This document shows positions 52,911 through 61,617 of a stretch of DNA of 64,000 nucleotides, piece after piece (position 1 is the first letter of the stretch; each line of letters opens with the position of its first letter). A program made the translations under genes and the position numbers. The notes below the pieces were generated by a model. That model ran no database searches and was not told the DNA's origin. It saw only the letters and a list, made by a program, of their open reading frames with translations. This DNA comes from a virus. Location of the stretch: the IMG/VR virus record IMGVR_UViG_3300018080_000175, positions 1-64,000 of that record. The stretch is one strand, 5' to 3'.

Positions 52911-54461
52911 CTAAACCTTTACTTTTGAATCAGGTTCAACTTTTTCTTTGGTCTTTTTCTTTTTAACAGTGGTAACTGGTTCTATTACATTACCTTCATC
53001 ATCAACTTCCGGTTTTTTACCGCCAATAAGGTTTCCGTCTTCATCAACCAAAGAAAGATCATCTTCCTCACTTTCAATATTGATTGGACTATTTTCAAGC
53101 ATTACCACATAATCATCATAACCAACAGTTTGATCAAGAAGACCAGAATAAACAAGATATCTATGAATAGCTTCCAAAGGCACAACACCTGTGGTATATC
53201 CTTCGATGATCTGTTTAAGAATTGTTGAATCAGGAATACCCTGTGTCAATGAGGATGGGGCATCAAGGATAACCTCATCCTTATTATATCCACCCCAAAC
53301 ACACATTGCTTCAAGTCCCTGCTTGATTGCGCTCATAGCAGACAAAAAGACCGAGTAAATTGATGCGCTCTGAGTCGATTGACGTATTCTTAATGACTCA
53401 GCCGCTTCAACGCCTTTACGTGCATCTAAGACAGCAACGCCGTGTCTGATTGCTTCCTCATATAGATCAGTTATATGATTTTTTACATGAGTGAGGGCGG
53501 CAGTATCAGTTTCAGTGTAAAAAATACGTGCTTGCTCATTTGGAAGAACGATCATTACAGAAGAACCAACAACATTGGGAAGATTATCATCATTGCTTGC
53601 ACCAACAATACATAAAGTTGGATTACATGATAAGTATTCAGAGTTTGCCAAATCTGCTTCTTTTCTGTAGATCTGAACAGAACAATTAGCAACAGAAACC
53701 AATGGGATCGGTTGCATGTCAAAAGAGTTGTTTATTGATCCTGAAAGAAAAAGAGGTATTTCATCAATACTTTTTCCCATTAAAACAGGCGTGACTTTTG
53801 AATCGACAAGTTCCATTCCGTCTGAATCATAGACAGCAGTGATATATTTACCATCTTCATCAAGTCTTAAAACACGATAAACTTCTTTGGTATCGTGTGA
53901 AAAAATATCATCTGAATCAGGTTGACTTTCTTTCAAGACGCCCAAAGTCAAATTCTTTTCTTCATTAACGATTGGAGTTTTCCAGTTAATGAATTCCTCA
54001 GCTTTGTAATCAACAAATCTGAATTCATTTTTTGAAGAAACAACATCAACCAGTAACGGACAACGACCAGTCTGAAACACTTCAATGATCATATCCAAAA
54101 ACAACTGATTCAAGGATCTTCCATCCTTGGTAGCATTTTTCAGAATATATTCAAGCTGTTTGGGAACATTGAACTCAGGAAGTTTTGTAATTACAATGCC
54201 CAATGCCCCAGAAAGAGCATAGGATGTAACAAGCGGGAAATGCGCTCTCTCAATATATCCATCATAAGCTGATGCATATTCTCCTGACATGCCAGAAGGT
54301 CTTGGCAAATATGTTTCTCTTTTGCTTTTTACGACATCTTCACCATCCATACAATCTCGAACTCTGTCCCAGGACGGTTTGACCTTAATATAATCCGGAT
54401 GAACTGTATCAACGACTCCCAGAGATTCAATACCTTTTTTAGGTTCTATTTGTTTTGGCAT
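52911..54461 (-). CDS. Portal protein (DUF4055-like)
   Basis: 516 residues. VHPDYIKVKPSWDRVRDCMD and RAHFPLVTSYALSGALGIV are DUF4055-type portal features; the end is acidic then lysine-rich (TTVKKKKTKEK). It forms the DNA entry channel and the dock for terminase. Position after terL fits. Confidence 0.8.
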   Translation of the reverse strand: MPKQIEPKKGIESLGVVDTVHPDYIKVKPSWDRVRDCMDGEDVVKSKRETYLPRPSGMSGEYASAYDGYIERAHFPLVTSYALSGALGIVITKLPEFNVPKQLEYILKNATKDGRSLNQLFLDMIIEVFQTGRCPLLVDVVSSKNEFRFVDYKAEEFINWKTPIVNEEKNLTLGVLKESQPDSDDIFSHDTKEVYRVLRLDEDGKYITAVYDSDGMELVDSKVTPVLMGKSIDEIPLFLSGSINNSFDMQPIPLVSVANCSVQIYRKEADLANSEYLSCNPTLCIVGASNDDNLPNVVGSSVMIVLPNEQARIFYTETDTAALTHVKNHITDLYEEAIRHGVAVLDARKGVEAAESLRIRQSTQSASIYSVFLSAMSAIKQGLEAMCVWGGYNKDEVILDAPSSLTQGIPDSTILKQIIEGYTTGVVPLEAIHRYLVYSGLLDQTVGYDDYVVMLENSPINIESEEDDLSLVDEDGNLIGGKKPEVDDEGNVIEPVTTVKKKKTKEKVEPDSKVKV

Positions 54462-54488
54462 TATAGGCTCCTATACCTTTTAATATTA

Positions 54489-54794
54489 CTATTTACGTTT
54501 TTTGGTAGCTGGTTTTCTTTTAGCTGGAGCTTTCTTAACGGCAGGTTTCCGTTTGGGAGTAGCTTTCTTAGCGGCAGGTTTCCGTTTGGGAGTAGCTTTC
54601 TTAGCGGCAGATTTTTTGGCAACTTTTTTCAAAGAATTCGCTTCTTTTTCAGCACGTTTTGCCATGCTTTTTGCTTCTGCCTTTGCTCCTTTTAATCTAC
54701 CAGGAGTAGATTTGATTGATTCTGCTTCTGCAAGTGTTCTTGCATCAGCTTCCCTTTGCCATTTCTTCTCTTGGGCATTCATTGATAGGGCCAT
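54489..54794 (-). CDS. Histone-H1-like lysine/alanine/proline repeat protein
   Basis: 101 residues. Residues 1-55 helical, then tandem AAKKATPKRKP units, identical at DNA level over about 33 bases for two copies (54541-54606). The tail resembles eukaryotic/bacterial H1-like DNA condensing proteins; in a phage head-gene cluster it could bind packaged or host DNA. Confidence 0.75.
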   Translation of the reverse strand: MALSMNAQEKKWQREADARTLAEAESIKSTPGRLKGAKAEAKSMAKRAEKEANSLKKVAKKSAAKKATPKRKPAAKKATPKRKPAVKKAPAKRKPATKKRK

Positions 54795-54805
54795 AAGTTT
54801 CTCCT

Positions 54806-56269
54806 TTAATGCTTGACTTTTCTTCGTTTCATGGTTGTTAATCTGCGAGCTAACATATATCTTAATGAATCCATTAAATGATCTTCAAGATCGGTATCAA
54901 TGTCTTCTGGCTTTTTCTTATCTCTCTGCATTTGTGGTAATGTTCGTATGTGATGAGCCGCTTGATCAAAAAAATATAAATGTGGAGATTCTAACTCCTT
55001 TCTTTTTGCGGCACCCAACATTTGACGAATAATTGACCATCCAGCTATTCTTGATCCTTTGCCTTTATATGCTTTTGTCCATACACATCCATGTTTTTCT
55101 AATTGGGCTCCAATCGAAGTTCCATCTCGCACTTCATAGATTGACGTATCAGCAGGACCCGGAATACATCTGGCATTATATTCTGTAAGCAAAGCATTGT
55201 CAACCTCCAAAACACGTTTAGCAATTTGAGATGATGTGGCACGATCACCTTCATTAGGAACTCCAGTCCATCCGTATATTTCATTAGGAATTATTACTGA
55301 ACCCTTTGGAATATAAGGAATATCCATTCCTCCAAGATGATTTGGATCAGGTTGTTCTCCATTTGATTCAAATCCATAAGTAACTCCCCAAGGTTTGGAT
55401 GATCCCCAGTCAAAGCTTCTGACTAATTTCCAAGAACTTGGAATTTTGAAAGTAGGCAACACATGAATATCTTTATCCCATACATCAGTAAAAAATCCAC
55501 CAATTAGTAAGTCCCAAGAACCATCAATCCACGCTTTTCTTAACATTTCATCGTCTTGAGTCAAGGAATAAATCTTTGCCATGTACATTGGATCAGCTTC
55601 CAACAGTGCTTTATTCTCTGCCATATAACTTTGAACATGAGTTCTGGCAACAACAACCTTCTGTTTTTGCATGTTACCATTTTCATCAGGGAATTCGAAT
55701 TCAAGTTCTTCTCTGTGAATTTTGCCTGGTTTTATAACATCAATGAATCTTTGCTTGACCCACGCATGTCCTGGACCACTTGGATTGCATGTACTTCTGT
55801 ATTTAGGAGTGATATTCTTGTTTGATGAACGATTACAAGACATTAGCTTCAAATAAACAGTAGGGAAAACATGATTTGTTAATTCTTCCCACCCAATCCA
55901 AGGATATTCATGACCATGATACTGATCATAATCTTCAATTGTTCGTGCATAATTCAACCACAGTGTTTCCCCATCCTCAAAAGTCCAAATTTTCTTAGAA
56001 CCATTGTATTTGGCAGTAGGAAATACACGTGGAATCCACTTTTTACACTTTGCAATGACATCGCCAAGCTCAGTTGTTGCTTCACGTAAGAGCAATCCTC
56101 TGTAATCTGAACCGTATCCTTTTCCAACACCCTGCAAATAATCCATTAACAGAACATCAGTTTTGCCTCCACCTCTATTTCCATGAAGTAAACATTCCCA
56201 AACAGGACATTTCATGAATTTGGTCTGAGCACCAGGAAACGGTTGCCATATTACGTTAGGTTTTCTCAT
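54806..56269 (-). CDS. terL: Terminase large subunit
   Basis: 487 residues. ATPase Walker A GNRGGGKT (30-37), Walker B-like YPWIGWEEL (about 121-129), then SPG-like CNPSGPGHAW. The nuclease half has SFDWGSSKPWG, PADTSIY and EDHLMDSLRYML as acidic metal sites. It pumps and cuts DNA during packaging. Confidence 0.93.
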   Translation of the reverse strand: MRKPNVIWQPFPGAQTKFMKCPVWECLLHGNRGGGKTDVLLMDYLQGVGKGYGSDYRGLLLREATTELGDVIAKCKKWIPRVFPTAKYNGSKKIWTFEDGETLWLNYARTIEDYDQYHGHEYPWIGWEELTNHVFPTVYLKLMSCNRSSNKNITPKYRSTCNPSGPGHAWVKQRFIDVIKPGKIHREELEFEFPDENGNMQKQKVVVARTHVQSYMAENKALLEADPMYMAKIYSLTQDDEMLRKAWIDGSWDLLIGGFFTDVWDKDIHVLPTFKIPSSWKLVRSFDWGSSKPWGVTYGFESNGEQPDPNHLGGMDIPYIPKGSVIIPNEIYGWTGVPNEGDRATSSQIAKRVLEVDNALLTEYNARCIPGPADTSIYEVRDGTSIGAQLEKHGCVWTKAYKGKGSRIAGWSIIRQMLGAAKRKELESPHLYFFDQAAHHIRTLPQMQRDKKKPEDIDTDLEDHLMDSLRYMLARRLTTMKRRKVKH

Positions 56270-56721
56270 AAGGATTCTATCTCTGACATAGTGATAACAC
56301 CTCTATAAGTATTGATACGAGGAATATCTTTTTCAAATTTTGCTTTATGAATTCTGGTAACAATTTCTTCTTTTGTTCCAATATTCATATCTCCATTTGC
56401 CCAAGCTTTCTTCACTCCTTTGCTTATACTTTTAATATGTTTTTCTCTCTGCTCAGGAGTAATATTGTCCCAGTATCTTTTCTGTCCTTTACTCATTCTC
56501 TTGGCAAATGCTTTCTTTTGTGACGGAGAACAGTTTGCACAATAGTCTTTTCTGACCTTTTTCATTACCTTAGACATTAATTTTTTGAATTCTTTCTTTT
56601 GCTCTGGAGTTCTACTTCTTTGATATCGTCTTACTCCAATACTCATAACGTTAAGTGGAGCAAGACATTCTAAACCATGAGAATTCTTTATACAGTCAAA
56701 TAATGTTTCAGGAATCAACAT
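56266..56721 (-). CDS. NUMOD-like basic protein between terS and terL
   Basis: 151 residues from ATG at 56721 (GAGG nine bases before). Central repeats MSKVMKKVRKDYC, MSKGQKRYWDNITPEQREKH and ISKGVKKAWANGD resemble NUMOD3-type DNA-binding repeats of homing endonucleases, but no HNH or GIY-YIG catalytic part remains. It might be a degenerate homing endonuclease or a DNA-binding packaging accessory. Its ends overlap terS and terL by 14 and 4 bases. Confidence 0.68.
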   Translation of the reverse strand: MLIPETLFDCIKNSHGLECLAPLNVMSIGVRRYQRSRTPEQKKEFKKLMSKVMKKVRKDYCANCSPSQKKAFAKRMSKGQKRYWDNITPEQREKHIKSISKGVKKAWANGDMNIGTKEEIVTRIHKAKFEKDIPRINTYRGVITMSEIESL

Positions 56722-57379
56722 CAATTATATCCTCGTTTTCCCATTCGTCTTCTGATACAGCATCCGGAGCAACTAAAACACCATGTACATTTAAATTGGT
56801 ACTTTTTGTCTCCATTTTATCAGAATATCCAAGTTTATTGGATGTTAAAAATTTGAATAGAGAAGTATTAAAACTTCTATTTTCTAATCCACTCTTTCCT
56901 TTTTCTATCCACCAAGCTTCATGCAATGCATCTCCAATCTCAGTAGCAAGATGCATTGATTCAAATTTCTCTGCCCAGTTCTTTAAAGTAATGGTTGATG
57001 TTCCCATGTGTGCGGCAATTTCTACATTGGATAATCCTGCTCTACTGAGTTCTATATATTCAATAGGATGAACAGCAGGATTAAATTTATTGTCACCAGC
57101 ACTTTTAGTCAAAGCTACTTCTTTTTCCATATGCATAGGAATCATGTTTTCTTTGATAATTGGATCTCCGCCATGCTTTTTGCAAAGAGTCCCTTTTCCT
57201 ACAGCATAATTTTTACACGTATTACCATTTTCATAAATAAAATCACATCTCTGCTTTTTGTACTTTTTAATTGTTCTAAGACGTTGAACAGGCTTTTTGA
57301 ATTTCTTCAATTTGACCGTTTTGATCTTCTTGGTCTTCTCAACGATCTCAGATTTCTTTTTTAGTTTACGTCCAGTCAT
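56708..57379 (-). CDS. terS: Terminase small subunit
   Basis: 223 residues. A basic N-terminus with CDFIYENGNTCKNYAVGKG then CKKHGG is a zinc site; residues about 110-140 (SRAGLSNVEIAAHMGTSTIT) form the helix-turn-helix; HEAWWIEKGKSGLENRSFNT then FKFLTSNKLGYSD is typical of phage small terminases. It recognises the packaging site. Confidence 0.83.
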   Translation of the reverse strand: MTGRKLKKKSEIVEKTKKIKTVKLKKFKKPVQRLRTIKKYKKQRCDFIYENGNTCKNYAVGKGTLCKKHGGDPIIKENMIPMHMEKEVALTKSAGDNKFNPAVHPIEYIELSRAGLSNVEIAAHMGTSTITLKNWAEKFESMHLATEIGDALHEAWWIEKGKSGLENRSFNTSLFKFLTSNKLGYSDKMETKSTNLNVHGVLVAPDAVSEDEWENEDIIDVDS

Positions 57380-57460
57380 TTTTATGATTCAATCCTAAGC
57401 GTTTTTAAGCGTGTTTTAAAGCTGTCAATAAGTACTCGTATCAATAATTGAATAAAGCGT

Positions 57461-57814
57461 CTAAATCTTGTCATGGATTCGCTTGTATTCAATAAAATCT
57501 TTCTTTGATAATATATCTTTTATCATTCTCTCTGTAATAAAGTCAGAAAAGCCTTTAGCAGTATCTTCTTTCCATATATCCAAAGAGTTATGAATGAAAT
57601 CAAGAATCATATCTTTAGGGTTCTTAAAATCATTGTATTCACGTAAGAGCAACCACAAAGAACAAACATTCTTCTTTAATGATATTGAGGTAACAAAGCT
57701 TCCCGAATGCGTATTGATACGAACGGAAAATTTCAGTGATCCCGTGGTAAGCAAAGCTTGTGGTTTCTTCTTTGAAGTCCTGTTTATTTTGGTTGTTTTG
57801 GGTAATGTATCCAT
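57461..57814 (-). CDS. Unknown first gene of the late operon, apparently leaderless
   Basis: 117 residues from ATG at 57814. Alpha/beta sequence SLKFSVRINTHSGSFVTSIS then helices. No recognised family. A promoter ends eight bases upstream, so its transcript would begin at or near the start codon without a ribosome site. Confidence 0.6.
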   Translation of the reverse strand: MDTLPKTTKINRTSKKKPQALLTTGSLKFSVRINTHSGSFVTSISLKKNVCSLWLLLREYNDFKNPKDMILDFIHNSLDIWKEDTAKGFSDFITERMIKDILSKKDFIEYKRIHDKI

Positions 57815-57821
57815 AGAAAGG

Positions 57822-57850
57822 AGTATAATGCTTTGTATCCGAGTTGTCAA
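57822..57850 (-). promoter_or_regulatory. Strong sigma70-type late-side promoter
   Basis: Minus strand TTGACA (57850-57845), 17-base spacer, TATACT (57827-57822), the best promoter match in the window. It should transcribe the packaging genes leftward. Confidence 0.78.
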
Positions 57851-57956
57851 TAAGTTTATGTAAAAAAATACTACGAGAATAGGAATCGAAAAAAATTTAG
57901 AGGTGAGGGGAATGGAGCATATAGTATATGGGGGTCCTTAGAATAGGGAATAAGAC

Positions 57957-58174
57957 TTCGGGTGAGTGTCTTCGAATGAGAGTTGAGGAAAGAGATATTT
58001 GTACAGTCTTACTACCTAAAAATTTTAAAAAAAATCGGTCATATGAGATTTCGGATGATAGTCTTCGGATGATAGTCTTCGGATGATAGTCTTCGGATGA
58101 TAGTCTTCGGATGATAGTCTTCGGATGATAGAAAATCTATTTGTACAGTCTTACTACCTAAAAATTTTAAAAAA
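57957..58174. repeat. Iteron-like tandem repeats between two long direct repeats
   Basis: A 37-base direct repeat occurs at 57996-58032 and 58138-58174 (starts TATTTGTACAGTCTTACTAC). Between them six copies of CGGATGATA at a 14-base period (58052, 58066, 58080, 58094, 58108, 58122) form a tandem array of TTCGGATGATAGTC. Two diverged units lie just upstream (57957-57985). No intervening spacers, so not a CRISPR. Confidence 0.85.
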
Positions 58175-59132
58175 CGGAGGTGGCGAAGGAGGGACGGGGC
58201 ATCATCCTGAAAAAACCCCCCTCCAAAAATGAATTGCGCCTCAGTGAAAAAATGTGGAACTTTTTTGTGGCAGAAAATAATTTTTATTTTTTTCTTGACA
58301 ACCAAAATTTAATTTTAAATTTAAAATAAATTAATTTTTATTTTTTTTATTTGGTTTTATTTTATTTTTTTATTGACAAACAAAATTCTTTTAAAATTTT
58401 ACCAATGATTTTTATTTTCTTTCTATGATAATTTATTTTTATTCAATGTAATATTTTTCTTGACAACCAATTTTATTTTAAAATCGTGCTCAAAAAGCTT
58501 TGATTTTAGCGTTAAAAATTTGATTTAAAATTAATTCTTATTTTTTATTAATTTATTTTAATTTTTCTTATGTGAAACAACGTGTGAAACACAGCTCCTA
58601 ACCTATTGATTTTATTAGATAAAAGTCGAATTTTGAGATACAAACTTTTTACATGTTAGTGTATGCATAACGTATGAAAACGCTTTAAATCGACTAAAAA
58701 CAAGCACCATTTTGATTTATAGTAATTATAGTTAATTTTTTTTAATCGTTTTTATGTTCATAGGGGTATGATTTTTGCAACATGCGTGCCTATGTGTGCC
58801 TGCCCCTGCCCGTCTTCATTATTTTTTTGAATTTTAAAATTTCAATGGTTTTTATTTTGTGGGAAAAATATTGATAGGATTTTATTTTTTGATACGATTA
58901 TTTCTTATTTTTATTTAATTTTTTTTATTTTCTTCTAAGTAATTGAATTTAAAGCAAAATTCAACATTTTTAAAATTAATTTTTAATTTTTTTTAAATTT
59001 ATTTTCTAAGTAACTGAATTTACAGCATAAATTTTTTTTATGAGATGAACGATTTATTTTTTATCAATAAATTCAATATGTTGCAAAGATTAAAAAGTGT
59101 TTTTATCAATAAATTCAATAGGTTGCATATGC
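58175..59132. other. AT-rich non-coding region with several direct repeats, origin/control candidate
   Basis: No convincing gene in nearly 1 kb. Contains three TTGACAAMCAA elements (58295, 58373, 58460) each followed by T/A runs; a pair at 58933-58959 and 59004-59030 (TTCTAAGTAAYTGAATTTA); a 28-base pair at 59058-59085 and 59100-59127 with one mismatch. A short GC-rich island near 58785-58815 stands out. It lies where early and late transcription diverge, matching a replication origin or control region. Confidence 0.6.
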
Positions 59133-59161
59133 TTGACTTATTTTCTTAAAAAGTTTATTCT
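59133..59161 (+). promoter_or_regulatory. Sigma70-type rightward early promoter
   Basis: TTGACT (59133-59138), 17-base spacer, TATTCT (59156-59161), followed 58 bases later by the first early gene. Confidence 0.55.
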
Positions 59162-59219
59162 TTACCTACGATTTAAATGAAACATAAACAAAACAACATT
59201 AACTAAGGGGATTAAACAC

Positions 59220-59312
59220 ATGACAAACTCACTGACAAAAACAATAGGATACGGCATTACTTGGGGCGTCATGATTAATACTGCAATTATAATGGTAATG
59301 GCAGTTAACTAA
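59220..59312 (+). CDS. 30-residue membrane microprotein
   Basis: MTNSLTKTIGYGITWGVMIN then TAIIMVMAVN: one hydrophobic helix over nearly the whole length. AAGGGG precedes the ATG by about ten bases. First gene after the early promoter; such peptides often target host membrane enzymes, but its role is unknown. Confidence 0.6.
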   Translation: MTNSLTKTIGYGITWGVMINTAIIMVMAVN

Positions 59313-59449
59313 AAAAACAACCGGGGCAATGAGGCAGCCCTTTTGATCTTTGAAAATTTGTGGGACGGAGATTTGAAAAATAATCGAACCGACTTGAAAG
59401 TAAAAAAAACTAAATTGCAAAAGTTGCAAATTCAAAAGACACTGAGGGT

Positions 59450-59593
59450 ATGAGCCAAAGTATCGGAGAGCGCCACAGAGAACAACAAACGAATTTACAC
59501 GCAACGAAAAAGCATGGAATTTTTGAAAAAATCAAGGTCTGCCTGAAAAACGAGAAAGTAAAAAATAGCGTACCTAAAAGCTACCATTTTTGA
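59450..59593 (+). CDS. Possible 47-residue basic microprotein
   Basis: Starts MSQSIGERHREQQTNLHATK, Lys/Arg-rich. GAGGG lies only a base or two before the ATG, a poor spacing. The stretch 59313-59449 and 59594-59881 holds no other ORF I would call. Confidence 0.38.
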   Translation: MSQSIGERHREQQTNLHATKKHGIFEKIKVCLKNEKVKNSVPKSYHF

Positions 59594-59881
59594 AATTGGT
59601 TTTTCTATACTACAAAATAAAATCAAGCGATGAATGAAAAAACCGATTGTGAGACAAAGCAAACAAAGTAAAAAGTTTTTTATATATTAATCAGAAAAGT
59701 TTTTGAAAAGTTTTTTTTCTTTCATAATCATTTAATTTTTAATTTATACGGTTTAGAAATTATTTTCTTTTTATATACTGAGAATTTTTTTTAAATCGTA
59801 TATGAGAAAAATTAAAAAGATAGTTTTTCTATTAGTTGGGGCTAAAAAAAAATTAAAAAAATTAAATTAAGGAGCTTAAAA

Positions 59882-60460
59882 ATGGCTAAATCAATCAAAC
59901 GTAAAAATGTTAAAAAATCTGTATCTGTAAAAGTTGGTGATAAAATGGTTAAAACTACTTGCAAGACTTTTGGTGCACCTTTGAAAAATGAGAAAGGTGA
60001 ATTTGTATCAAAATGTAAGACTTGTTCTGTGAAAAAATCAGATGTTTGTGCCGCATGTTCTGAGAAATTTATTGAATTAAATCCTCCTGAGAAAAAAGTG
60101 GTTACAAAAAGAATTGCAAACAATGATATGGAGAATCTGGTGGTTGCTATCAGTGAAAATTCTTTACTTTCTCGAAAAGCATTGGTTGAGAAAATGGCAA
60201 AGGATTCTGCCCGAAGTGAAGGTGGTTGGAAAACAATGGTCGGTGCTTGTTTTCTTGCTATTAAACATCTTGAAGGCAAGGGCAGTGGTAAAGGTGCTTA
60301 TCATTGGGCGGCACAGGGAATTAAAGAAGGAATTGTTGACTTCAAAGCGTTGAAAAAATATGTGGCTAAGAAAGAAAACAAAAAAGAGGGCATCATTGGT
60401 AGGTCGGTTCAATATGTTTATACTGTAAATCGTTTTATGCCTGAGAAAACCGAAGCATAA
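59882..60460 (+). CDS. Zinc-binding early protein
   Basis: 192 residues. A basic start, then C27 and CKTCSVKKSDVCAAC (about 45-59) as a zinc site, then a helical half ending with basic patches (KKYVAKKENKKEG). AAGGAG well placed. Might be a DNA- or transcription-associated protein; not recognised. Confidence 0.72.
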   Translation: MAKSIKRKNVKKSVSVKVGDKMVKTTCKTFGAPLKNEKGEFVSKCKTCSVKKSDVCAACSEKFIELNPPEKKVVTKRIANNDMENLVVAISENSLLSRKALVEKMAKDSARSEGGWKTMVGACFLAIKHLEGKGSGKGAYHWAAQGIKEGIVDFKALKKYVAKKENKKEGIIGRSVQYVYTVNRFMPEKTEA

Positions 60461-60479
60461 GAAAAATTAATTCTTAATC

Positions 60480-60553
60480 GAGGGGTTGAAAAATACCCCT
60501 CATTATTAAACCTACTATGAACGGTCCAAAGTCCGTCTTTGAAAAGGTGATGG
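60480..60553 (+). ncRNA. Two-hairpin RNA element, copy A
   Basis: Hairpin 1 GAGGGG (60480-60485) with CCCCTC (60496-60501), linker TTAAACCTACTATGA, hairpin 2 ACGG (60521-60524) with CCGT (60533-60536) around TCCAAAGT, then GGTGATGGG. Same order and linker as copies at 61.87 and 63.27 kb. Confidence 0.65.
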
Positions 60554-60580
60554 GTAAAAATTTGAAAAATGGGAGAAAGA

Positions 60581-60721
60581 ATGAAAAATTTAATGTGGGG
60601 ATTTTACTGGATTTTTACAAGTTCTTTTCTTATGTGGCAAATTGAAACAAAGGGAATTTTTGCACAATTTTTAAAATGTGTTTTTGAAATTCTTTTAAGA
60701 AAAGAACTTACTTGGAAATAG
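60581..60721 (+). CDS. 46-residue membrane protein
   Basis: MKNLMWGFYWIFTSSFLMWQ opens with one transmembrane helix, then a second amphipathic part (IFAQFLKCVFEILLRKEL). GGGAG is six bases before the ATG. Confidence 0.6.
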   Translation: MKNLMWGFYWIFTSSFLMWQIETKGIFAQFLKCVFEILLRKELTWK

Positions 60722-60764
60722 GATTGAAATTGGATTGAAAACTGAAAAAAGGGGGTCCAAAAAA

Positions 60765-60878
60765 ATGACTATTAAAGAGCTTAAAAAAATGACTGAAAAA
60801 ATGACTGAGGAAGAAAAACAGGAATTATATTATATTCTTGGTATTAAAATTAAAAGAATTGCTTGCGGTGATATTTAG
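60765..60878 (+). CDS. 37-residue basic/acidic microprotein
   Basis: Starts MTIKELKKMTEKMTEEEKQE; charged helix. Preceded by the repeated leader AACTGAAAAAAGGGGG with AAGGGGG as ribosome site, which supports translation. Confidence 0.55.
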   Translation: MTIKELKKMTEKMTEEEKQELYYILGIKIKRIACGDI

Positions 60879-60915
60879 AAATTGGATCAAAAACTGAAAA
60901 AAGGGGATCGGAAAA

Positions 60916-61617
60916 ATGAAGGAAGAAAAAAAGCGGATTATTGAAAAAATTCAAAAAATAATGGTACAGGCAAAAGACCAGGAAGGAACACCGGAAGGGG
61001 ATACGTTTAAAAAACATGCCGCTCTTTTGATGGCAAAATACAGAATCCAAGAAACTGAGATTGACCTGGAAACTGATAATTTCATCTTGGATACTTTCAA
61101 ATTTTACAAAGATGGGTCAAAACATCCACAATGGGTGTCCAGCATTGTTTCCACCTTTGCTCATACATTTGATTGTAAAGTAGTTTTCCGAACTTTGCCT
61201 GAATATCGAGAATGGGAGTTGATTGGAACATTTTCAGATGTGGAAACAAGTCTGTACTTTATAGAGGTAGTTTGCGGGCATATTGAAAAGGAATGCTTTA
61301 AGACCTTTCCACAGAAAACCTATTCTGGAAAAAGACAACAATTGGGTAATGTTGCGGCGGATGTTATTTGGAATAGGGCTTGGGAATTGAAACACCAGAT
61401 GGATCAGACAATTCATGCAGATAAAAATTGTACCGCTCTGGTTGTGGTCAAAGAAAAGGAGATCGAGGAAGCGGTTGCTGAAATGTATCCAAAACTGAAA
61501 AAAGGGAAGTCTGAGAAAAGGGATATGCCGTCTGATATGAAAACCTGGGCGGCTGGTCAAGAGGCTGGAGAAACTGCTCCACTGAATTTCGGAATTGAGG
61601 AGGAAACTGCGGCATGA
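60916..61617 (+). CDS. DUF2786-like protein
   Basis: 233 residues. IIEKIQKIMVQAKDQEGTPEGDTF, then LMAKYRIQETEID (about 5-52), is DUF2786, followed by a second domain with YFIEVVCGHIEKECF. Known only as phage/bacterial proteins of unknown role. Preceded by a leader of the AACTGAAAAAAGGGG type. Confidence 0.8.
   Translation: MKEEKKRIIEKIQKIMVQAKDQEGTPEGDTFKKHAALLMAKYRIQETEIDLETDNFILDTFKFYKDGSKHPQWVSSIVSTFAHTFDCKVVFRTLPEYREWELIGTFSDVETSLYFIEVVCGHIEKECFKTFPQKTYSGKRQQLGNVAADVIWNRAWELKHQMDQTIHADKNCTALVVVKEKEIEEAVAEMYPKLKKGKSEKRDMPSDMKTWAAGQEAGETAPLNFGIEEETAA

Noticed and set aside
57380-57440. Promoter TTGACAGCTTT before terS
   Set aside because: TTGACA is present on the minus strand but no acceptable -10 lies 16-18 bases downstream.
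57594-57863. Plus-strand ORF of 89 codons opposite the first late gene
   Set aside because: Phe/Leu-rich shadow composition and no upstream ribosome site; the GAAAGGAG here serves only an 11-codon ORF and overlaps the minus promoter.
58051-58131. CRISPR array
   Set aside because: The units are 14 bases and directly adjacent with no unique spacers, and no cas gene is present.
58180-58250. cos site in the GGAGGG...CCCTCC stretch near terS
   Set aside because: Only a loose inverted match; no evidence of cohesive ends can be derived from the sequence alone.
58039-58305. Minus-strand ORF with repeated SEDYHPKTIIR
   Set aside because: It is a translation of the 14-base tandem repeat; no ribosome site and no coupling.
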